Shown: positions 48,201-58,850, counted from the first letter of the stretch. The stretch is DNA of 64,000 nt from Girardinichthys multiradiatus (GCF_021462225.1 NC_061795.1:47642880-47706879); one strand, 5' to 3'. Translations and numbers: made by a program. The notes: generated by a model from the sequence alone, not told the origin.

Positions 48201-50771
48201 CACGCAACCTGCTGGGTTTCCTTAGATGGAAAACTTAACATAATTTGAATAACTGAACTTCACTGAATTATTTGATGAGTAGGATCAACTAGAACAAATA
48301 TACTTGACTTAGATGACTGGATTGAACTGACTTTTTTGTAAAGTGTCATGAGACGACACGTGTTATGAATTGGTGCTTCATAAATAAGACTTAATTGAAC
48401 TGAATCAACTTCCTTCTGCTGGGCTCAATAGAGACTATGAACTTACTTGATGAGAGGTCTACTCTCATTAAGACTTATGGGCCTCCACAACCCTGGTCCA
48501 TCTTTGGTTAAAGGTCCCACATTTGGGCGCAGCGCTGGTAGTGTAGGGGTTAATCGCGCGACCATGTGCAGAGGTTATAGTCCTCGGTGCAGCTGTCCCG
48601 GGTTCGAATGCCGGACCCGACGATCTTTGCTGAATGTCTGCCCCTCTTTCCTGTCTGCCTACTATTGAAAAATAAAGGCCTCTAGTGCCGCAAAAAAAAA
48701 AAAAAAAAGGTCCCATATTAATCAGTTCACACAACAATATCCAGGTAAACAGCATGGTAATGTGCAGCCATTATACTGTTCAGGAAGCTGACGGGTTCTG
48801 TGTCCCAGAGATGAACAGGTTTTGATGCGAAATGTGTGAATCAACCCCAGAACTAAAGCTAAAGATCTTCAGCTGAAGCTGAACCTTTGAGTCCTGTACC
48901 AACATGGCCTAAAAGGCCACTCAGAAAAGAAGAAGCCATTATTCCAACAGCAACATAAAAAGCCTGATTACCATCTGCGATGGCTTCAGGGACATAGTCT
49001 TATTTTTCTGTATGTTTGGATGAAATGTTAAACCTCTACATCATAATTATAAATTACTTGTTGTTCTAGAAGAAATACATATTATGATATGTTGTATTTC
49101 TGGATGGAAGACTTTTTATCTGTGATTCACTGAGTTTAAACACTGCACAGGATTTTCCTGGCGGTCTTCTGTCTCTTGTTGGTTCAAGGTGGATGAATAG
49201 AGGTCCCAAAGTTTAGAAACTGAAGTCCAATATGACTAACTCATGTTTTTACATCCGCTTGATTCCCTTTAAACTCCTGAAAACAGGGGTTTAAAGGGAA
49301 AAATGTCTGATTTTTTAGGCATAGGGAATAAGTGTTGTTGTTGAACACTATTTCTCAGATATAGCAACAAACATGATGGTACATAGCCTTTTCTTCACCT
49401 AAAACACTATCACTCAGCATCCTCCGTATTTGAATAGTGATAACTTTACAAAAAGGTCAAAATTTGACCTTTTTGGAATAACCCACAGGCCTAAAATCAC
49501 GGAAAGGATAGACATCCTCAAATTAAATATTCATTATCTGTCTACAGCATAGAAAGGTTTGCTGCCCAGCTGACCCAGATGTGGGTTACTCTCTGTATAT
49601 AACTGGGTCAACCTTCACATTATGGTGATTCTGGTTGTGTTAGAAAGAAGCTTTGGATTTTCGGTTAGCATGGGCTCTCCAGTGACACATTTTTCCCCTC
49701 GGATTTGATGAGGAAGGGATTATAGTTAAATCTGCCAACTTTTGGGTTGTCCTATTTCCACTTCAACTGTAGAAATTTCTGTTAAAAACAAGGAGTAGAG
49801 ACCATGAACCAATGATATTGCAGGGACTGACTGCTTTTTTGCTGATTTAAAGCTAGACTAAAATGATTAGCGCAGTGAATTTACAAACACTCTGTCCTCA
49901 CAGCAACGCAGCAGATGGCAGCAGCAGGTAGTTGATGTGTAGAAACCAGGGATGCACTGGTAGGAAAATAAACCATTTTGTATTTCATAAAACCTATGGA
50001 TGCACGATATATCCACATTATCATCATGTTGGCCGATGTTGGTCAATTTTTAAGACATCGGTATCGGTCCGATATTGTAAGTAAAATAATTAATAACCAA
50101 TGTTAATTTCCATCTTGTTGTCGTTTGTGTACGTTTTCGGAGGGGGAGGGGAGAACGCTGGTTGTGTATTTGTTTGGGCGTGTGACAGTGATGGTGTGTT
50201 TCACCTCGGTGCATCCCTGATAAAAACAGGAGAAGGAATAGTTCTAATGACTGCATCAGAGCTGGTTAAAAGTTGGTTTCCCAACAGAGCAACATTCTGA
50301 ATTAGATCAAGTGGGTAAATTAAGTATGTTCAGCCTTGAATGAGGTTTTTTCACAGCTGCTGGATGCTTGGATTTATGGAGTCAGAAAAGTATCTAAACA
50401 TAAGAAACAGGTTTAACAGAGAGGTTGTTCCCCTACTTAAAAAGATGGTGGGATGAAGAGTAGATGAAAAACATGCTTGGTTGGTACAATGACAAAACAC
50501 AAAAACATAGCAGAGAGAGTAAAGGACCCATCAAGCATTAAAGAGACTTAAACTGAACAGTTTCTACAAAAGCTACAAAAACTTAGAATACAGCCAAGAG
50601 TTGTTATGGTTCCAGTGTAAAAAGCACTGCTACTGGGAAGCCCGGTTGTTTCTGCTCACCCGTCTCGACCTTTACTGACAATCTTGACTTCAAAGTAGTA
50701 GATCCCACAGGCGGCGGGGATTGGGTGTGTGGCTCGCACTGATGCTGCATCCTTGTGGTTCTTTCCATGGC
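28012..50771 (-). CDS. ranbp10: ranbp10, Ran-binding protein 10, 3' thirteen coding exons (5' end missing)
   Basis: Thirteen exons, read on the minus strand from 50771 down to the TAG stop at 28012-28014, join in consistent phase and give 545 residues. The order is most of a SPRY domain (about residues 1-140), LisH (182-215), CTLH (218-275), a Ser/Asp/Glu-rich linker (276-425) and the CRA region (425-545). RanBP9/RanBP10 proteins are subunits of the CTLH/GID ubiquitin ligase complex and cytoplasmic scaffolds binding Ran, tubulin and receptors. RANBP10 is preferred over RANBP9 because of the motifs [31 protein letters not shown] and PVGQQLDP and the short linker. The vertebrate protein is about 620 residues, so roughly 75 N-terminal residues are not in view; no matching exon was seen up to 64000. 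The span includes introns; exons are listed separately. Family assignment is strong; exact exon edges follow GT-AG rules plus phase. Confidence 0.95.
29075..29145 (-). mobile_element. SINE tail fragment
   Basis: The sequence catccatcttctaaaccact and catagtgcgtcacagggg resembles the tail of the 39.4-kb SINE family in reverse orientation. Confidence 0.45.
29438..29635 (-). mobile_element. tRNA-derived SINE in ranbp10 intron
   Basis: On the minus strand it starts near ccctggtggtgtaagggtta (A box), contains gtttcgagtcccgg (B-box-like), continues to ctgtctgcctctatc and aaataaaggcctctagtgcc, and ends in a poly-A run (T run at 29438-29450). Same family as 48525-48708. Confidence 0.85.
30140..30251 (-). 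CDS. ranbp10: ranbp10 window exon 12 (CRA)
   Basis: This 112-nt exon starts in phase 0 and ends before gtaaaa with one base of Glu. It encodes [20 protein letters not shown] and [17 protein letters not shown], highly conserved in RanBP9/10. Its acceptor is a bare TAG at the end of a TG microsatellite, with no ordinary pyrimidine tract. Confidence 0.95.
30254..30298. repeat. (AC)n / (TG)n microsatellite at ranbp10 exon 12 acceptor
   Basis: About 22 uninterrupted AC units. On the gene strand this is a TG repeat ending in TAG directly at exon 12, so it occupies the position of the polypyrimidine tract. Confidence 0.97.
30955..31640 (-). mobile_element. Tc1-type transposon relic in ranbp10 intron
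   Basis: The plus strand carries antisense Tc1 phrases such as ttttggatcactgtcctgct and gaaagacccagtgctgaccc, and ctcatctatagtgttttagg. No open transposase frame remains. Confidence 0.65.
32456..32599 (-). CDS. ranbp10: ranbp10 window exon 11 (CRA start)
   Basis: The minimal exon is 144 nt, phase 0 to phase 0, with donor gtacac after TTACAG. It encodes [20 protein letters not shown] and [20 protein letters not shown] then TTHKKMLQ, the beginning of the C-terminal CRA region. The 5' edge is uncertain. I chose the AG at 32600-32601 because it keeps phase with exon 10. A second AG five bases upstream (exon edge 32604) would shift the frame. A stronger ttttttgcag (edge 32662) would add 21 in-frame residues but leave only a 53-bp intron. 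Confidence 0.85.
32600..32662 (-). other. possible alternative 63-nt 5' extension of ranbp10 exon 11
   Basis: The stretch is open in the exon 11 frame (21 codons, no stop) and is preceded by gtgttttttgcag, the best-looking acceptor in the intron. Using it would leave a 53-bp intron, below the size usually spliced in vertebrates, and the inserted residues have no counterpart in the family. It may be pure intron. Confidence 0.35.
32716..32848 (-). CDS. ranbp10: ranbp10 window exon 10 (acidic linker)
   Basis: The acceptor is tgtaccag and the donor gtcaca follows AATGGG. The 133 nt encode [20 protein letters not shown] and [20 protein letters not shown] then ICNG, ending in phase 0. The donor is poor (gtcaca), but it is the only GT that keeps the conserved segment and gives a usable phase. 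The intron after it is 116 bp. Confidence 0.85.
33590..33840 (+). mobile_element. Tc1-type transposon fragment in ranbp10 intron
   Basis: The sequence aacacaccatcccaatgg, ggtggcagcatcatgctgtg and agaagctggtcagagttgat corresponds to the central catalytic part of fish Tc1 transposases. Stops interrupt it. Confidence 0.8.
34080..34245 (-). mobile_element. SINE fragment in ranbp10 intron
   Basis: It shares cagtacaccctgga, ccaacatgcacgcacacact, ggcaatttgaag and cttttggactgtgggag with the 1890-2233 SINE in the same orientation. Head and tail are missing. Confidence 0.7.
34460..34667 (-). CDS. ranbp10: ranbp10 window exon 9 (Ser-rich linker)
   Basis: This 208-nt exon ends at donor gtaagaag. It starts with the last two bases of Gly, then encodes [20 protein letters not shown], a long Ser/Thr tract, [14 protein letters not shown] and SANSTQET, and ends with two bases of Ser. 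The family shows the same poly-Ser and NYSESNS pattern at this place. It is probably disordered and phosphorylatable (inference). Confidence 0.93.
34668..34754 (-). other. 87-bp in-frame, stop-free intron of ranbp10
   Basis: The 87 bp run from gtacac to a pyrimidine-rich ttcttctgcctccaacag acceptor. The length is 29 codons and the frame of exons 8 and 9 continues through without a stop, so retention would insert 29 residues (Thr-rich at first, then basic). Removing it restores the family pattern of His-Ser-Gly-Gly directly followed by ADSPTCSNG, which is why I call it an intron. Confidence 0.75.
34755..34903 (-). CDS. ranbp10: ranbp10 window exon 8 (end of CTLH, linker)
   Basis: The acceptor is ccctctag and the donor is gtacac after a run of G. 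The 149 nt encode [20 protein letters not shown] and [20 protein letters not shown], then ASSMHIHSG and one base of Gly. The SPGS-SPR-type Ser/Pro segment distinguishes RANBP10 from RANBP9. The donor is weak and the following 87-bp intron has no in-frame stop, so this exon could be read straight through into exon 9. Confidence 0.9.
34997..35105 (-). CDS. ranbp10: ranbp10 window exon 7 (CTLH)
   Basis: This 109-nt exon lies between gcggagcag and gtaagt. It encodes [20 protein letters not shown] and [15 protein letters not shown], the CTLH alpha-helical domain used in assembly of the GID/CTLH complex. It ends with AA of a Lys codon completed by exon 8. The upstream intron is 88 bp. Confidence 0.96.
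35194..35306 (-). CDS. ranbp10: ranbp10 window exon 6 (LisH)
   Basis: This 113-nt exon lies between acceptor tatttag and donor gtgagtg. It encodes [20 protein letters not shown], the LisH dimerisation motif, then [17 protein letters not shown]. It begins with the last base of an Asn codon and ends with the first base of Arg. It is the first of four exons packed into about 850 bp. Confidence 0.96.
35590..35850 (+). mobile_element. Tc1-type transposon 3' relic in ranbp10 intron
   Basis: The phrases caacagaacaatgatccctg, gacacatccaaactggtttt and tggcagaatgataccagaag match in order the C-terminal part of decayed Tc1 copies such as that at 26820-27310. Confidence 0.65.
36294..36478 (-). CDS. ranbp10: ranbp10 window exon 5 (end of SPRY)
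   Basis: This 185-nt exon begins in phase 0 after ctcttccag and ends before gtaaga with two bases (AA) of an Asn codon. It encodes [20 protein letters not shown], then [20 protein letters not shown] and [20 protein letters not shown] followed by Gln. It is the C-terminal half of SPRY and the linker to LisH. Confidence 0.96.
36479..39367. other. ranbp10 intron sequence, nothing else recognised
   Basis: Part of the 3405-bp intron between exons 4 and 5. AT-rich, with short chance frames on both strands and no recognisable gene. Confidence 0.6.
39368..39727 (+). mobile_element. tRNA-headed SINE in ranbp10 intron
   Basis: It begins gggctgcacggtggcacagt, then agcactgttgccttgcagca, a B-box-like gggttcaaatccc, the body motifs cttcctcccacaatccaaaa and actggcgacctgtccatgg, and ends in a short GGAT repeat (atggatggatggat). 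Inserted 157 bp downstream of the 23-nt microexon in the gene's direction, on the opposite strand. Confidence 0.8.
39884..39906 (-). CDS. ranbp10: ranbp10 window exon 4, 23-nt microexon (SPRY)
   Basis: The segment between acceptor ctctgcag and donor gtaagt is only 23 nt. Together with the base carried over from exon 3 it gives GVAFTDLP, which fits the family consensus between NGHSLG and [13 protein letters not shown] exactly. Reading phase closes perfectly on both sides, so the microexon is required for an intact SPRY domain. Confidence 0.93.
39992..40159 (-). CDS. ranbp10: ranbp10 window exon 3 (SPRY core)
   Basis: This 168-nt exon has acceptor cttttag and donor gttgtt, which is a weak donor. 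It encodes [19 protein letters not shown], then [19 protein letters not shown] and [18 protein letters not shown]. The usual family sequence ends NGHSLG, so Ile replaces His at one position here. It ends with one base of a Gly codon, and only 85 bp separates it from the next exon. Confidence 0.95.
40160..42362. other. ranbp10 intron sequence with GT microsatellite
   Basis: Part of the 6689-bp intron between exons 2 and 3. A GT run lies at 41954-41979. A 156-codon plus-strand frame at 40256-40726 is antisense to the gene and unlike any known protein. Confidence 0.6.
42363..43625 (+). mobile_element. Tc1-type transposon, full-span but decayed
   Basis: From attaggacaccctatgagagc (left end) to gggtcctaacatttttctca (right end), with a recognisable transposase order: atcatggtgagacccaacga (start), tctggtgagggatatgaggg, ggaagtgtcatggtttgggg (catalytic middle), catgagaatgacccaaaaca (second Asp region). 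Many stops and frameshifts. It lies inside the ranbp10 intron 2-3 on the opposite strand. Confidence 0.75.
45070..45197 (-). mobile_element. SINE fragment, tRNA head
   Basis: Read on the minus strand: agctgcaccgtggcgtagcg, gtagagcttgacc, cttcagtcctcagacgcag and gggttcgggttccgacc, followed by a ttgcccttctccac body. The A/B boxes are tRNA-like. Related in layout to the 48.5-kb SINE. Confidence 0.65.
46849..46901 (-). CDS. ranbp10: ranbp10 window exon 2 (SPRY)
   Basis: This 53-nt exon lies between gttttgcag and gtgagtaac. It encodes [17 protein letters not shown] and the first base of a Gly codon. The phase matches the exons on both sides, and the peptide is nearly invariant in RanBP9/10 SPRY domains. 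Confidence 0.96.
47770..48410 (+). mobile_element. 3' tail of a non-LTR retrotransposon in ranbp10 intron
   Basis: The motif series ctgttctctcaacccccagt, ggttctgctggaggtttctt, gaggagttttcctctccact and the terminal gaattggtgcttcataaata, aattgaactgaatc is a common 3' end in fish LINEs. No coding region is attached. Confidence 0.6.
48525..48708 (+). mobile_element. tRNA-derived SINE, young copy with target-site duplication
   Basis: Head gggcgcagcgctggtagtgt (A box), cccgggttcgaatgccgg (B box), body ctttcctgtctgcctactat, aaataaaggcctctagtgcc, then 17 A. Flanked by 15-bp repeats at 48510-48524 and 48706-48720 (aaaggtccca then catt/tatt) with two mismatches, the signature of target-primed insertion. 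Confidence 0.9.
49947..50219. mobile_element. hAT-like MITE in ranbp10 intron
   Basis: The ends are inverted: cagggatgcactgg on the left and cctcggtgcatccctg on the right. The 8 bp outside (gtagaaac and ataaaaac) agree at six positions, as for an aged hAT 8-bp duplication. Inside lie gatgcacgatatatcc and gacatcggtatcggtccgat. 273 bp, noncoding. Confidence 0.7.
50660..50771 (-). CDS. ranbp10: ranbp10 window exon 1 (SPRY)
   Basis: The acceptor ttttgcag precedes GCCATGGAAAG and the donor is gtgag after GAGACGG. The 112 nt encode [20 protein letters not shown] followed by [16 protein letters not shown], the start of the SPRY beta-sandwich. The exon enters in phase 1 (it needs one upstream base to make Gly) and leaves with two bases of a Gly codon. 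The upstream exon that should end in the conserved NLRVHYKG was searched for and not seen. Confidence 0.96.
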
Positions 50772-51257
50772 CTGCAAAACATAAAGACAATGTGAACAAC
50801 TGCAGTCTTCATCACACTTTATTAGTGATCCAATAAATTCATTTTCCATTAGTTAGCTCTGACTGATGATCAGAAGGTCAAACAAGAAAAAAACTCTGAA
50901 TTTTTCATGAGAATAAAATGTGTCAAAAGTAAAAGCTCTAATTTCTTTCCGTTTGCAAAAGAGTAAAACACATAGTAGGTTATTTAATCCCTTTGGTATT
51001 TATTTAGCCTGACTCAGATAAAGGTTAATAAAAAAAGGGGCATGCAAAAGTATTAATTATTTGAGCATTTTTCATCTTTTAATGACAAACGTCTATGCAT
51101 TAGATTGGAATGTTATGTGACAAACCAACATTAAGTGGTGCATAGCTGTGAAGTGAAAGAAAATTATGTCTCACTCTGATATTCCTAAATAAATTTCTGA
51201 GCAGCCAATTACATTTGAACTTTACCAATTTAGTAAACTTTAAATATTTAAAACATA
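50772..51257. other. upstream ranbp10 intron, nothing recognised
   Basis: AT-rich sequence between the first visible exon and a Tc1 element. It contains ttagctctgactgatgatca, also present near 44419. Confidence 0.5.
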
Positions 51258-52805
<1,548 letters not shown>

Positions 52806-53149
52806 GCTAAATACCTAAAATGAAGTTTGTAGCTATAATATGAATTATTTTTTCTACTGTGTGATTTACAGCATAATTGGGACAGCAGTAGGTCCCCTCT
52901 AAGATTAACTGATGAATTAAAACAAAGTTTATACAAAAGAGTTTGCATGTGTTTCATAGACCTTTGAGGTATAATGAAAATCAGCAGGTCAGATGTCACA
53001 GGATACTGGAAGTTGGCATTGGTCAGTAAAGGCCAGATGAGGTCATCTCTAGAGTCGCTTGTCACTCTGACTGCATAAATTAATCTGACAGATGGATCAT
53101 CCGTACTTCCGTAAATCTAATAACTAAAATGAGATTGTGAACATAAACA
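52806..53149. other. no gene recognised
   Basis: AT-rich sequence following the truncated transposon end. The minus-strand frame 52730-53065 runs across the transposon repeat and is probably chance. Confidence 0.4.
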
Positions 53150-53560
53150 ACAGGAGCATGCATTGTGTCTGGACCAGTTTGCCTTAAGCGCAACAGCCAT
53201 TACAGTCTGTCACTCTGTATTCAGAGGGGTGCTTATGAAATCCCTCGGGTTCTGAGAGAGACTGCTGCTGTGTTTGGTGGAGTGTTTAATAAAGGCAATC
53301 TTGTCTCCACAGAAGGCATGTTCATCTCTTTCTGCTGCGCGCAATCATGCTCACCTGTCGCGACACATAACAAGTGGCCATGAGCTCGTAGAAAATGCAG
53401 AGAGGCGGAACCCTTAAGCAAGGCAGCTGGCTGTTAGCAGACAGCTTCAGGCAGTCTGCTGCGAGTCTAGGAAAGCCTCGGTCATTACTATCATTGATCA
53501 TGCAGGCGCCATTGCTAAGAATTAAATACCATGTGTAGATACCAATACAATACCATGCTG
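53150..53560. other. candidate conserved noncoding element in upstream intron
   Basis: A repeat-free block (for example gaaatccctcgggttctgag, gtttaataaaggcaatcttg) lacking transposon motifs. It has overlapping chance frames on both strands. Conservation is untested. Confidence 0.22.
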
Positions 53561-55699
53561 TTCTGATGCGGGATGAGCATGCATCTGTCACTAAAACGGA
53601 AATATGACTCAAATTAAAGCAGAGAAAATACCCCATGTTATGATACATAGTGTGTACTCTCCCCTAAACAAAAATCTATAAGCGGAGTAGGAACTGTGCA
53701 TTACAGTGTTGACAGGTACCTACTGTGCTACAAAGATCACCATGCTGTCAATTGATTTTTAACTGATAAAGCTGCATAGTTCTGATTATGGTATCAGTTT
53801 GTTGGTTCCTGGCCTTGATGCTGGAATATATGGATATATTAGAAGAGGGGTGGACTGGCCATTGGGACATTTCCTGGTGGCCTGGCCCAATGGGCTATTG
53901 CTGAGGAGCAGGACCGAAGGACCACTTCGGATTGCACTTGATTTTTTTAAATAAACAATCCATGCCGTCCATGCAGCTCACTCGGGTATCTGCCTCGCTG
54001 AAGCTCCCAGACGCCCCCTTTCCTTTTCTAAGGTTGTCTGTCACAGCAGTGCAGAGACACACAAAGGCAGCGAATAAGGAAAGGAGGAGGAGACGGGGCA
54101 AAAAGGATAAAAAATAAGAAAGCACTGGCCACAGATGCAGCAAAATGCCGTCAATTAATATTTGTTCATAAAGAAGCAGGTAAGACATAAACACTAGCAG
54201 CGAAGAGTGAAAATACTAATATAGTCTATCCAGCAGAACTTAATAAGGTTTGGTCATCTTTGAGGAACCTAAATGGGCCAAAAAAAAAAACTTAATAAAA
54301 CAAATCTTAAGTTTTTACAAAGGATATTGCAAATTTTAAAATATAGTTAATAAATTGAAAACAAAAAGCATAATGCTAAAGATTCTGTGTACCTGTCATA
54401 AGCTTATATTATTTTATTTAACCTTTATCTTCCCAGGTAAACTGTTTGGTTTTAGTACTTTAAACAATGTACTAATTTAATGGCATACATGTGTACATCG
54501 CTAATATTTTCTAGAATTTTCCACAAATTACATTTCATGTCAGTTATATCTGAATTAATTTCAAGTCAAAGCAGGATGTCATTCTTCTCATAGAACTTTA
54601 TAGGCCTGTAAGAAGAACCAGTTTTGTTTACTTCTGATGCTGCTTCAGCAGCAGCCCCAACTCAATGCTTAGCAATGGTGCATGTGTGCCATGCGGTAGT
54701 CACGTGACGTCCAATCCAAACACTGATCACCAAGCAGCTCATATTGCAAGGAGGATTATTTCCAAATGAAAGTATAAATGTTCAATTCAAAAGCAGAGTA
54801 CATATTTGAGCTTTTATACTGTACTGCTGTCGCTTTCAAATCACGCTTGCTCACAAATAGGCCCTGGTCGCCCTCAAAAAGTAGTTTTCTCTGCTCAGAC
54901 TTAATGCCTCTGAGCGTTTTAAGTTCCTCTGTAGACATGTCTCCTATGGAAAGCTGTTTTGAACAATAATCAATGTTATCTAGCTAATTGTTGCCTAATT
55001 AGTTTTCTAATTAGCGCAAAAAAAAAAATACCCGTAGTTTATGAGGCGACACTACATGCTTAATAAACACCAGCCGATATTTTATGAGTGACGCCGGGCA
55101 CTCAAAAATTAGAGCGCCACCTGGTTTTCAAGAAGTATAATGCACCAGGTGTTAAAAAACGCTTTGTGGCACTTCAGTCCCTGGTGGCCATTAATAACTC
55201 CACCTTCTGAATTTGACCAACAGCTGTCATTAACAGCTCTGTACCAGAGTGTAAGAAGCCAAGTGAGACCTTGTCTTCACCCTCGCATGCAGATGTTTGG
55301 CCCACTTACAGATTTCTTGTGTTTTTTATTTTTTTGACCCATTTAAGTGTTTTAGATCATTATAAAAATAAATAATATTAGATAAGGGCAACCTGAATAA
55401 ATACAAATTTCACAAGCTAAACCCAGGCCTGATTGTTACCTTACTTGCAGATATAACCAACTATTTAAATAAATAGAAATAATACATAAATTAGGAATAA
55501 CTACAGGATCTTGTATTGAGAGCCAAAAGCAAAAGAATTATTTGTTAAACACATGCGAGATTAAATTACACTGTAATAAAGTCATGAAATAATGTGGAAA
55601 TATATTGTGTAGAAATGTGTCAATAATTAAATAAACAAATAATTAAATATAAGAATCCTTAATTAAAACTTGAATTAATAATGCCTTAAAATCATCTAA
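53561..55699. other. upstream intron or flank, nothing firmly recognised
   Basis: Contains gggtggactggccattggga (53848), which may be a dispersed repeat end, and AT-rich sequence with poly-A runs. No supported exon; in particular no match to the missing N-terminal exon of ranbp10. Confidence 0.35.
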
Positions 55700-56120
55700 G
55701 ATCTCGGCAAACCAGCCTCCTGACAATGGTTTATTATAACTCTGCTCTGCCTGTTCCATGACCTCTTAAAAGTTAAACTGTCATTAGAACATGTCTGTGC
55801 ATGTGAGCAGCAAGCCTAGCCATGTGCACGTTGTGTGTTGGCTGATGATTGTCCGATCCTATATTTGCACCAATATTCATGCAGTCTATTTTAGGAAGCC
55901 AACACATCTTGTCACAGGGGCTTCGATGAAATGAAATGTCAAAGTTTAGTTTTTAAATTCAGACAGTGGGAAACGTGACAGCAAGAGGACTGTGAAATAA
56001 AAAAGATGTTGGCACGAGCCGAGTTCACAGAGCTCCCATAGCTACAAGCTAAGCCCATTATGTTGGAGAATCTTTAAACAGCCCTGGGTGTGTCACAAAC
56101 CTTCATGTAATGTCCCATTC
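55700..56120. other. candidate conserved noncoding element
   Basis: A repeat-free block with caccaatattcatgcagtct, ctattttaggaagccaacac and gccgagttcacagagctccc. No coding frame. The call rests on texture only. Confidence 0.22.
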
Positions 56121-57009
56121 ATTCACCACAGGTCAGAGTTCAGGAGGTTAAACTCTGAAACAATATCACACACACTTGAATATCTGTGTTCAAGCCTGAA
56201 GTTCTATCTTTGACTACTAGCTGGGTGAAAGTGCAAAATCTATTGTCTCAATAAGAAGTACAACAGAGCCCATGGCGGTGTGTTGCCCTCTGCCTCAGCA
56301 GCAGAAGGACGAACAGCGTCCTCGTGAAGGCATCAGAAGGAGATACTTAGAAAGTGAAAAAATATATAACTCTGAAAATGAAAGATACAGGATGATTACA
56401 ATTCTGGATATTAGAGATGTTACGTTTTCTTAAATGTCTCGCCATATGCACGGCAGCAGGGTTCAGCATGTTGCTCAATGCATAAAGATGAATGCAGAGA
56501 TACAGAACAAAACAGCGGAGATGCATTAAAGCGGACATAAACTACCGGCCTGAAATTTCACCTGATAGCTGACTGGACCCCTCAGATTTTTGTTAATATT
56601 TTATTGTATCTTTTCATTGGATGGCACTGAAGATATGGCACTTTGATACAATGTAAAGTCTGCAGTGTACAGCTTATATAACAGCTACAATGTGTTGTCC
56701 TCTCAAAATAATTCAACACAGCCAATAATGCCAGAACCGCTGGCAACAAACGTTGTAGATTTAAATGGTAAAATGAACTTAAAGATCTCTCTGGAGGAAA
56801 TATAAAGAAATGCGGGATTGGCTTGAACTATTACCATAGTCTGTGTTTAGTAGGTTTAGTCACAAAGTGATCAAAACTGTGTGCACATTTATTAGGGGAG
56901 TTTTATTTTTGAGGAATAATTTTATTATTGAACAACTAGATTACTCTCAGTCAATCCAAAACGTTAATAAACCTCAACTATGAATTTTTAAAAAAGTGAA
57001 AGTGACGTT

Positions 57010-57330
57010 TTAGCTTTCTTCTGAGAATGTGTGTCAGAATTATTATGCAACTAAAGGAAAACTGAAATCATTCAAAGTGAGAATATTATACAAACAATTC
57101 AAATTTACAAATAGGCAGATCTGCCATTTAAAAAGAATCAGTGACCAAGACAGCCACCCTTCCCATGAATAACAGCCACAAGCCTTTAAGTTTATCAGGT
57201 TCCTGATCTGTTGACAACTACACCTTCCCAGACATTGTTAAAAAAGGTGGACTGTTTTCAGAGCCAGAGGTTCTAGACATTACATAATTGATGGATGTGA
57301 AGTATCTCCAGTGAATTTGTAAATGACCTT
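57010..57330. repeat. possible dispersed repeat fragment
   Basis: It begins gtgtcagaattattatgcaa and contains agccacccttcccatgaata and cagccacaagcc, phrases typical of a repeated teleost noncoding family. The class is unknown. Confidence 0.35.
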
Positions 57331-58159
57331 CTACCATCAGCCTTAAAGTGAAATCAAACCTTCAAACTTAGACATTTCAGGTTGGGTGTTAAGCCACAGG
57401 ATAAGTGAAGGTCTAAATAAAACTTACATTCTCCTTTAAATCTGTCTCAGAATAGAGTAAAAACTTCTAGTTGTATGGTGCCAAATGTTCCTTTCTAGAT
57501 ACCATCCAGAAACGTATCTGATAGAGCTGCTAGAAAATATTTGGTTTATAGGAGCTAAAAAGAGTTGTGGTAAAAATAGGTTAGGCTGAATTTCATATTT
57601 CATGACTCACGTGTGTTACTGTTCAGTTCACATCATCATGTGAACCAAACCATAGATCATCAGTATCATTAACAGGATTGTTTACTATATGATGCTCAGA
57701 TGCTTCCAACTAGGTTGCCACGTTTATCTCATCTTTATCATTTTTAATGGGTCTTGTGCCATGGTGAGTTCCAGGGCAAGTTAAAAACGCCACATTAGGG
57801 TGATGATGGTCAGTGCTGTAAAGACGCAGCAGCAAACTGGAAAACAACTGCTGCCACAAGCTTTTTCCAACCCCTACTGATTGCTGCAGGTTGCAGCAAT
57901 CTGCCAACTGTCATTTCACACCGATACAGAAGGTCAACAGAGTGGAAGAAACAGATGAACAGGTATTAGTGGTTCTCAAACCTATTATTTATATCTATGA
58001 TGGCAAAATAAGAATGAGATCTTAAATTAATGTGAATAAAACCTCAGAAGAACATGTTATATTACAATGTGTAATTATTTATTTAACCATTTGATGGAGC
58101 TTGAAAAACACATCTTCTGTATGAACTTATCAATCTGGTCCATCAGTCGAGTCCTGGTT

Positions 58160-58850
58160 CACTTACAGTTTATTCAGATTTGCAGATATTTCTTTCCGGT
58201 CAGCTGTCTTCAGTTCTAGCTGCAGCACTATAATCAGGTTGAGATCTGGACTTTGACTTGGCCATTGCAACACGTTGATTCTTCTCAGGTTTAGGTATGC
58301 TGCCGCCGTTGGGTTCACTGTTCCGTTGATGACCCAGTTTGGGCCCAGCTTCAGCTGTCAGACAGATCTCCTCACTTTTGACTCCAGCTTATTTTAATAT
58401 TCTAGAGTCAAAACAAGGTCAACTTATCATCCCCCACCACCTTGCCTGACAGTCAGTATGAGGTCTTCCTGCTGATATGATGCGTTTGGTTTTTCTCTAA
58501 AGATAGTACGTCCCATCAAACATCTGAATGTGGGTCTGATCTGCCTAAAGCACATTGTTCCAAAGGTCTTGTGGTTCATTCAGATGGAGGTTTGCAAGCC
58601 AAAGTAATGCTTCCACATTTTTTGTAGAGAAATTGTTGAAGATTGAACAATCCATATGAGTTCAATTTATTTCTCATTATGTTTCTGGAGCTTTAACACT
58701 TAACATGGTCCCTCAGGCCTGAAGAGGTTCTGATGGAGCTCTTCGCAGCTCTGAGCATTGAATGGTCTGATCTGGAGGTGAATTTGCTGGGTCGTCCAGT
58801 CCTGGGAAGATTGGGAACTGTCTTATGTGTTTTGCACTTCAGTTTTTATG
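58160..58850 (-). mobile_element. Tc1-type transposon relic
   Basis: The plus strand holds antisense Tc1 phrases: gagatctggactttgacttg, gccattgcaacacg (complement of the WPSQSP region), ggtctgatctgcctaaagca and agatggaggtttgcaagcc. No open frame is left. Confidence 0.75.

Noticed and set aside
48525..48620. Possible tRNA gene
   Set aside because: A and B boxes are present, but the sequence continues into a SINE body with a poly-A tail and target duplication.
28012..50771. Assignment as ranbp9
   Set aside because: [23 protein letters not shown] and PVGQQLDP and the shorter linker fit RANBP10 better than RANBP9.
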